From assembly GCF_958295425.1 (NCBI RefSeq), contig NC_081134.1:6818054-6882053 (forward strand): 64,000 nucleotides of DNA, given 5' to 3'. The DNA comes from Solea solea. Its lineage: Eukaryota > Chordata > Actinopteri > Pleuronectiformes > Soleidae. Under the pieces are notes generated by a model. That model searched no databases. It worked only from the letters and a program-made list of their open reading frames with translations, and was not told where the DNA came from. This document shows, piece after piece, positions 57,125 to 64,000 of this stretch (position 1 is its first letter; the number at the start of each line of letters is the position of its first letter). The translations under genes and the position numbers were made by a program.

Positions 57125-60100
57125 TCAGAAGATGTCAGCGTATAGTGGAGGAGGAGGAAGGAACTCCAGCTCTGTGAAGTCAACCTCCTGTTCACTGTCA
57201 TTCAAAACAGAACAGGACAGTTTGTGATGAGAGAGGCCAGAGCCTTGAGTGCTGTGTGCTCTTCTATGGCAACATCTCAGAGTTCTCAGCTTGTAGAGAT
57301 CAAAGAGTGCCGGGCTTCATTTGCTGATAAGAAAGAAACTCAACACTTACGGATATGGGGGCTCTTCAACGTCACTCAAGAAATCTGAATGAAGACAAGA
57401 TACAAAAGGTAACATTAACTCTTCACTAGCGTCTCTGCAAAATGTCCGACACCGTGTCTCCAGGTCACTTCAAACTGATAAAGCCCCACGTAGTTTATTT
57501 TCCATGGCAGGCAAGACGCCAGCCTGTGGTTAGACTGTAGTGTCCTCAAATGATGTGAGAGTGCTTTCCTTTAAGCTCCACCAGTATCAGTGAGTGAGAC
57601 AGAAGTGCTGACAAATGTGCAGTCATGGAAAGAATTTAGGTCTGTAAACTTACTTGAGGGTTCAGCACTTTAAAACAGAGAGACAGAAAAGGTGAAATAT
57701 TAAAATAAGGAACAAGTTTTCTTTTGCTGACAGCATTTGTGAATATACTGATGCAGAAAAGTAAGATCACAAGCTAATATGTCATGCTATGAAGAGAACA
57801 CTTTACTTTGTGGGTGTTGTTCCTTCAGCAACTTCAACAAAGTCATCTTTGGTGTGTTGAAAAAAGACGGCTAGTTTCTGCAGGGCTTCATGCCTGGTCC
57901 TAAAAAAAAGAAAAGAAACCAAAAGGTAAATGGAAGAATTTCCAAGAATATTTCATTCCTGTAACTGACTTGAATACATTATGTTTTATTCTTCATGCAA
58001 CAATTACAGATTTCAGCTTCTCGAAAAGAAGTGATCTTTCCTCATTATACACCTAGCCACTTTATTAGATACACCTGTTTGACTGCTTGTTAACACAAAT
58101 ATTTAAATCAGCTAATGAAATGGCAGTAACTCTGTGGCATAGATGATGGTGCCAGAGGGTGTTTCAGAAACTGCCGATCAACTGGGAAAATCCCAGTGTG
58201 TTTACAGAGAATAGTTTGAAATAATTAAAATACCCAGGACGCAGCAGTTTTCTGGGTGTAAAAAAAAAAAAAAAAAAAAAAAAAAGAGTAGTTGATGCCA
58301 GAGGACACCTCTGTCCTGTGTACCTAATAAAGAGGACATTGAGTGTACTGAACGTCATAAAACTCATTAAATAGGTGAATATAACGAAACGGTCCACTTT
58401 CTTAAATAGAATTTCACTTAAAGACTACTCAACAAAAGATAAACCTTTAGTCACATTGTTCAGATGTTGATGTTTTAATGCTGAAATGTGACATATTGTT
58501 AATCATCCAACTGTGGCATCATGTTTGTTCAGCTCTACTCATTTAGGTAATCATGAAAACGGTAGTAGGAATATGAGCCAACAAGGAAAACCTGCCGTGG
58601 TATCCAGTTCAACAGCTGAGTGTGGTGAGACTTACTGTGTGTGTAGGTCCTCCAGGTTGGCATCATTCAGAGTGTGCTGGGCGCCAACGTGGCTACACAC
58701 TAAGGAAGGGTTGGGGGTTGAGTTGTGTAAGATAGAAGGAGGAAGTGGGTAAGGATCGGCATTGGAAAAGTGCACATCAAAAGGCATGTTACAGTGTTTT
58801 ACATGTCATTGTATAACAAAGCAACCACAGGCAGAGCTTGGATTTCCCTTGAAACCACTACTTACACATCTCACACATGGAGGAAGTCTGCTGGGCAAAA
58901 CTACTGCAAAACAAACGAAGAGAAAGAAAAGACCGTTTAACCACCAAAAAAAAACAACCTCATATCTTCAGAAGGAAAATTAAACTAATTAACTCTTACT
59001 GGCTTTCATTGGAGGGTGAGAGTGTCTCGTCTTCACAGGCCCACTCCTCACTGTCATCTGTGACTGCAGAAAAACAACTTAGTTTGATTAAACACTGTGT
59101 GCTTGTTGACGATAGAGGTTTGGCAGTGTAGCAGCAAGAAACCCTCAGCCTACATGGCATTCCTTTACAATCATAAAATAACACATTGCTGTCAGGCAGA
59201 TGGCAACTAGTTACAATACTTTGGGCTGCTTTCAAATCTGTGTGCCAGTGTTCTCAGTCAGTCAACAAGGCCATTTATTACACCAATGACAGGCTGTTGG
59301 GAGGTGAGAGGAGCTCCACCTTTAGTGCAGAGCCTATTTGACACTTACAGCTGCTTGTTAGTACAGCGTGACTGGAGGATCTGCAAACAAAGACAAAAAA
59401 AAGTTGCTATCATACACACTAATGAACCATTATGAAAAGATTTATGAAGTCGATATGTTTTCCTCCCGCGTACCTGCTCCCAATGCTGATGGTGTCGCCT
59501 TCCACATTACCTCCTCTTCCAGCTGCTTGAGCTTTCTTCCCCAGCTCCAGCATCTCCTTGATATTTAGCTCCACATTCATGACTGAAATATAACCGTCTG
59601 CAAACAGACAGTGGGAGAACAGAAACTAAAAACAGTGAGATGCTAATAACATTGTGGAGTAAGTGTGAAAACAACAACTAATTTGTTTTACAAATTAGTT
59701 TCCTGTTGTGAAACCGCTTGATAGCAACAACAAATGCATCTTAGTTTCATGTTTTAATTTTTCATATTTTAATATTCACTAAAGATGTAATGTGCTTTTT
59801 TTTTTTTTAAAGGTCAATTGCTTATTCATTTATTAGGCTTTCTTTGCAGATGTTAATTTATGAACCCTAAATATGTTTGTGTAGATGTTTTTTCTGATTT
59901 ATGATTGTGTAGGGTGTTATGATTATGATCTTGAAAACTGCATATTGTTGGATATGGATTATTTTATGATTTTGTATAGTACATATGGCTGCTGACTGTT
60001 GCCTTGTACCTTTTTCTTCAAGTTTGTCTTAGCCAGGACAAACTTGAAAGAGATTTTTTTTCATTTGTCGTCTCATTAGAAGTCACCAGTTCTTACACAC

Positions 60101-63100
60101 TTTAATAAGAGAGGACATGAAAAAAAACTCACATTTGTGGCTGGCGTCTCGCGCTAACCATTTGCCTTTGGGACAGTTAGTGGTGCGGATGATGCTGACC
60201 GTCTCACCACTCTTCACAGGTAGGTCATTCTTGCGAACTTTACTGGCCACTGTCACCTTGGCATGGTAGAGGGGCTCCTCATCACCAGTCACCTAGATAG
60301 TGAAATTAACACAGACACACACAATTAAGTTATTTGTTCGTTTTATTCACAGAAAACATAATTTTTTACTTACTTTGATTGCACATATTGACTTGAAAAT
60401 CCAGCTCCATTGAAAAAAAAAAAAACAACCCCATTATGATTTAAGGTAACACAATTTTTAGACTAACCTTGTACTTCTTTTTCATTTCATTCTCCTTCTT
60501 CTCCCTTTCTTTTTGCTCCTTTTTCTCCTTCTCCAGTCTGTGTTTCTCCCTTTTCTTCTGCTCCTTCTGCTCAGCAGTATTGGGGCTGTGTCGTTCCTTA
60601 CTGAGAACAAAAATGAAAGCATTTTTTTTTTTTTATGAATTACATTTACTACCTGAAATGCAAATGAAACCTCATGCAAGAAAAATAACAGTAAGAAATA
60701 AAAACAGATTTGAACGTGTAAACAAAGGGATCAGGTGTTTGACCAGCCTGTTTTAAATCATTTTTTGAATCAGTGACTGATGGCTGACATACCTGTGGAC
60801 ATGATTATAGGCCGAATGAGCATGTTCTCCTCCACTGCCCCTGTAGTTCGATTACCACAGTAGAAGAAAATAAAAAAATCAATGACTGTCCCACATCTGG
60901 CAAAAATCTATGTCAATAATACAATGCAGGACTTGTGTTTGACAAGGAAAACCGGACATACCACGGATTCCGTGGCCATACGTTATGACTCGCCTCCTCC
61001 TTCTTCAAATAAACAGATTTTTTTAAATTTACCACAGATTGTTAAAAGAGACAAGCACATTCATAATTCCACAGATAGTGTCTGACCATAAACATAACAG
61101 TTTCTTTAATTACTCATTAAAAAGATGATCTCACTCAATTCAAACTCAATTAGATTGGTTACCGTGCGGTAGTTGTCAGCATATGGATCTGTAAAAAGAA
61201 TGTAAACGCTGTTATTAAAATTGAAATTATGTCTGAGGTCTTACAATGAGAGGGAAAAAGAATTAATACGAATAAAAATTCCATACTCTTCACTCCAGCT
61301 TTACGTTTACGAGAGTTCTGGCCCAAGGTGAGTTTTTTGAGGTTTTCAACATCCTCGTAAACATTATCACACTTTTCATAGTAACTGTCCTGTTCATAAA
61401 CACTAGAGGGGAAGAAATCAAGTCAAATTGATATTGGCAAAATATGAAAAAAAAATAGATACAGATACAGTAATGCTCACCCTGGATGTGCCTGAATATT
61501 ATCACTGAATTCTGTGTGGTTAATAAGCTCAGTTTCATCTAGGACAGACTCAGCAGCTCCCACATCTAGCTCATCAGCTTGAGAGAGAGAAAGAGGATCA
61601 ACAACCACCTCCTCACTCTGAGACCACTGCTCTGCTACAGCAGGCTCTGGAAACTCTGGAAGGTTTATTGGTTCAGGGAAGCTGGCTGGATCGAGTGGTA
61701 TTATGTTTTGACTGCCAAGGTTCAGATCTTGGATGATAAACCTCAACACAGACTCTGCAGATTGACATACTGACAAATCAGTCTGAGAAGCCTGCAAATC
61801 TGGGATCCCACAGTCAACTGGGACAGAAAGGTGAGTGCTGACAAGGTCTAAAGACTCCAATTCCAGCGAAGCAATATCAACAGCTTCCCCCTCTGCTGTT
61901 TCCATCTCTGAATTGTCAAACTCTGGAAACTCTGGAGCATCGAGCACAGGATTGGGGATGGATGGGACTTCAGATTCTGGCTCTTCAAGAGGTGCTTGGC
62001 CGCTAAGACCTGGCGATAACTCTATGAAAAGAAACAAATGGGTTTCCTTAAGTAGATGTGCATCCTGACCACAAATAAGACTGATGTAAACTGCAGTACT
62101 GTCATTGATGTCCAAGTAAAATACTTTACTTTTTGCCATCATAGCTTTCAGCCAGTGGCCACAAAAAGGGAGAAGCAAAGGAAATCAAAAAAAGAAGAGG
62201 ATGAAAAGAAAGTTCACATAAAGTACCATGTACTGTGGGTAGATGGAACCGACTAAGATCTACTAACGGCGGTCTTGGGGGCTTTGCTGGCAGTGGTTCC
62301 AGCAGCCTCAGGTCAGGTAGAGGTTTCTTTGGAGGAACAGATTGTGAATGAGGTTCAAAAGTCCTCACTGAGGGACGTTCAGCTTGATCCCTGCCAAAGT
62401 GCTTAGCCAATGCAGACTCTAGCGAATGAGAGAAAACATATATTCCAAATCCATTAAAAAAATGTTTGAACAAACAGTCTTGCAGAGAAAAATGTTTACT
62501 CTTGGAGTGTGACTTACTTCGTGCAGAGTTGTTGGCTTTGAAGAAAGGCCGAGCTGAAATACAAGCCAGGTGTGGAAGACAGACTGGTGGGGGTATGGGG
62601 AGTTCAGGCTCAGCACTTTCAATGTTCTTTGGTGGCAAAGGAAACGCCTTGTCTCTTGATGTGTAGTCAGGGGAACGCAAGCTCTTGGGTTTTGTGGATA
62701 TGAACATCTGCCGGCGTGAGAACTTTTTCTTGGCTCTTTCCAAGGTGCTAATGAATCTGCTGTCAGAGTCAACACTTGTCTCGGAAGAAGGAGGGGTGAT
62801 TGGTACATCTGGACTGGAAGGGGGGCATTCAGCAGTTGATTGGTCACTTTGGAGTGGAAAACCATCTTCTGTTGTTTGTTTTTCCATTGAGGGCAACTCT
62901 CCAGGAGCACTGGAAGGTCTGATTGTCAAATCAGCATAAGTGGGCTCCTCTCCATTTTCTGTACCAACTTTTGATGCTTTGGTCGACTTGAAAGGGAGAA
63001 GCAAACCCTTCTTTTTGATTTTACTATGGGGAAGAACTTCTTTTCCTGGCTCTGTGTTCTGATGGAGGATCTTTCTGACGGGTGATTCTTTTTGCTGCTC

Positions 63101-63460
63101 TTTTGCAGGAAAGGCTGGAAGCACAAGAGGCATGTGTCGCTCTTTGAGAGACTGTCTTGCTACGTTGTCTCCATTAGGAAGCGGGGGTAAGGGGGAAGTC
63201 TGCTGAAAGTGGGGTGGAAAAGAGATAGGTCGCTTGCCTCCAGATCCCTGCAGCCTATCTCTGAAAATTAACTGAGGAGCCACTAATGTCTTGTTTTCAT
63301 CAGCAACAATCATATTAGTAACAACAGAGCTACAGTGACCTCCAGGAGGCGGGACATTTTTGGGCTTCTCTGCAACTGCTGGTCTTCTGGTCTTGGATTG
63401 AGCCAAAAGGGCCTCTTCCTGAAACTTGGCCCTCAGAGCTTTGAAGTCTATTGACCCCTC
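57125..63460 (-). CDS. fyb2: FYN-binding protein 2-like adaptor (ARAP/C1orf168), 5' end outside window
   Basis: FYB2 is a cytosolic adaptor related to FYB1/ADAP that acts in T-cell receptor signalling to integrins. Exons in gene order: 63460-62518, 62418-62227, 62021-61481, 61402-61287, 61188-61163, 61002 (or 60999)-60962, 60840-60793, 60600-60468, 60292-60133, 59597-59474, 59380-59349, 59063-59000, 58903-58868, 58692-58636, 57899-57807, 57667-57654, 57384-57351 and 57194-57125. Phases agree throughout, giving about 907 residues here. The first visible exon starts in phase 0 with EGSIDFKALRAKFQEEALL; the initiator exon lies upstream, beyond the window or unseen in 63.46-64 kb. A long disordered, Pro-rich part follows (LPAKPPRPPLVDLSRFH), then a Tyr motif NVYEDVE and a Lys/Glu-rich helix (EKKEQKEREKKENEMKKKYK). 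This leads into a helical SH3-like domain (NDLPVKSGETVSIIRTTN, GKWLARD, KYGYIS). The tail has DDSEEWACEDE and ends PPPPLYADIF. The plpp3 linkage supports FYB2 over FYB1. The small exons 61002-60962 and 58903-58868 are less certain. Confidence 0.85.
58048..58347 (+). mobile_element. Internally deleted Tc1/mariner element in fyb2 intron
   Basis: The left end TACACCTAGCCACTTTATTA, then GATACACCTGTT, is mirrored by the right end GTACCTAATAAAGAGGACAT, then TGAGTGTA. Both are bounded by TA. The about 300-bp interior keeps scraps of a Tc1-type element (GTTTCAGAAACTGCCGATCA, TTTACAGAGAATAG, TTGATGCCAGAGG) in the order they have in full-length fish copies, with most of the transposase missing. A 25-nt A run (58261-58285) interrupts it. 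It is inactive. Confidence 0.75.
59905..60060 (+). mobile_element. LINE tail relic related to the copy at 25.8-26.2 kb
   Basis: GTTATGATTATGATCTTG, then ATGGCTGCTGACTGTTGCC and TTGTACC, parallels GTTATGATTATGATTGTA, then ATGGCTTCTGACTGTTTGTC and AGCCTTG at 26037-26125. Only the 3' tail is kept, with no coding part. It ends with TTTGTCTTAGCCAGGACAAA, which is itself a small inverted repeat. Confidence 0.55.
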
Positions 63461-64000
63461 CTAAAAAAAAACACAAAATTGGAAACAACCTTTACATTGG
63501 TACTTTTACTGGAGTTATGCAGGTTATAAAAGAGCAGAGTTGGTCTTTCTTAAGAGAGAAATGATGGACAAGTGTGAAAATATGATGCAAAAATGGTGTA
63601 ATCAATACGTTCCCTCTCCAGTCACTGCCAGAGATTGACATACTGACATCTACCGAATGATTGAGTAGCATGGAGTGTAGTTAAAATTAATATCTACAAG
63701 GTCTGGAAACAATTTAAAAAGGGCCCCATACTTTCAGAAATGTTCCATTTAAGTGAATATCTGATTTTCTCAAAACATGATGTCAGATACGGTTACAACG
63801 AGCAGAGACAAGATGAAACCCCACTTTTGCTGACAACATAATTTAGGGGCTGAAAACAAAATTACAAGAACACTTTTTTCATTCACTCCCCAGTGTTATC
63901 TACTTGTGCAGTGCAGATGGATTAGATTTCACACAGCCTTCAACACAAAACAATGACAGGGAAAGTCATTTCTCTCCGAAACATCTCTTTCTAGAAAACT
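63461..64000 (-). other. Intron of fyb2 (5' part of window end)
   Basis: The acceptor TTTTTTTTAG reads on the minus strand immediately above 63460. I saw no further exon or convincing initiator ATG in the remaining 540 nt. Confidence 0.6.

Noticed and set aside
60793..60840. Possible frameshift or broken exon in fyb2
   Set aside because: The phase clash with exon 61188-61163 disappears if the small exon 61002-60962 is included, so I do not call fyb2 a pseudogene.

Overview
The window is vertebrate nuclear DNA, almost certainly from a ray-finned fish of the percomorph type. Evidence: short GT-AG introns, many CA/TG microsatellites, teleost-type interspersed repeats (L2/SINE-like tails, a Tc1/mariner relic), and proteins close to their human orthologues but with fish-style gene packing. 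No bacterial, viral or CRISPR feature was seen. Gene names come from recognising the spliced protein sequences. Every exon join given below was checked for GT/AG borders and reading phase by hand.

Layout: (1) 1-2.8 kb, no recognised gene. (2) ints15 (C7orf26, Integrator subunit 15), minus strand, coding 2982-6170, with a likely non-coding first exon near 6918-7060. (3) rgs11 (R7-family RGS protein), plus strand, 7917-15425, 17 coding exons, divergent from ints15 across about 1 kb. (4) pgap6/tmem8a (GPI-specific phospholipase A2), minus strand, 19422-26647, 13 coding exons, convergent with rgs11. (5) lurap1 (leucine-rich adaptor protein 1), minus strand, 27671-30213, 3 exons. (6) A 14-kb gene-poor interval, of which about the last 1.8 kb is the probable plpp3 3' UTR. 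(7) plpp3 (lipid phosphate phosphatase 3), minus strand, 44011-55404, with two alternative second exons. (8) fyb2 (FYB/ADAP-like adaptor), minus strand, 57125 to beyond 63460, cut off at its 5' end by the window edge.

The genes do not form a pathway. The neighbourhood mixes segments that lie on human 7p22 (INTS15), 16p13.3 (RGS11, PGAP6) and 1p (LURAP1, PLPP3, FYB2). The plpp3-fyb2 pair keeps the human 1p32 order, but PRKAA2, which separates them in human, is not here. Points most worth a second look: the pair of mutually exclusive second exons in plpp3, whose alternative copy resembles the PLPP1 alternative exon; loss of the human RGD tripeptide in plpp3; a tryptophan-rich insertion in the PGAP6 tail; an rgs11 microexon whose better-looking acceptor would bring in a stop codon; a chain of very small exons in fyb2 including one of 14 nt; and several decayed mobile elements, including a nested repeat and a Tc1/mariner deletion derivative.
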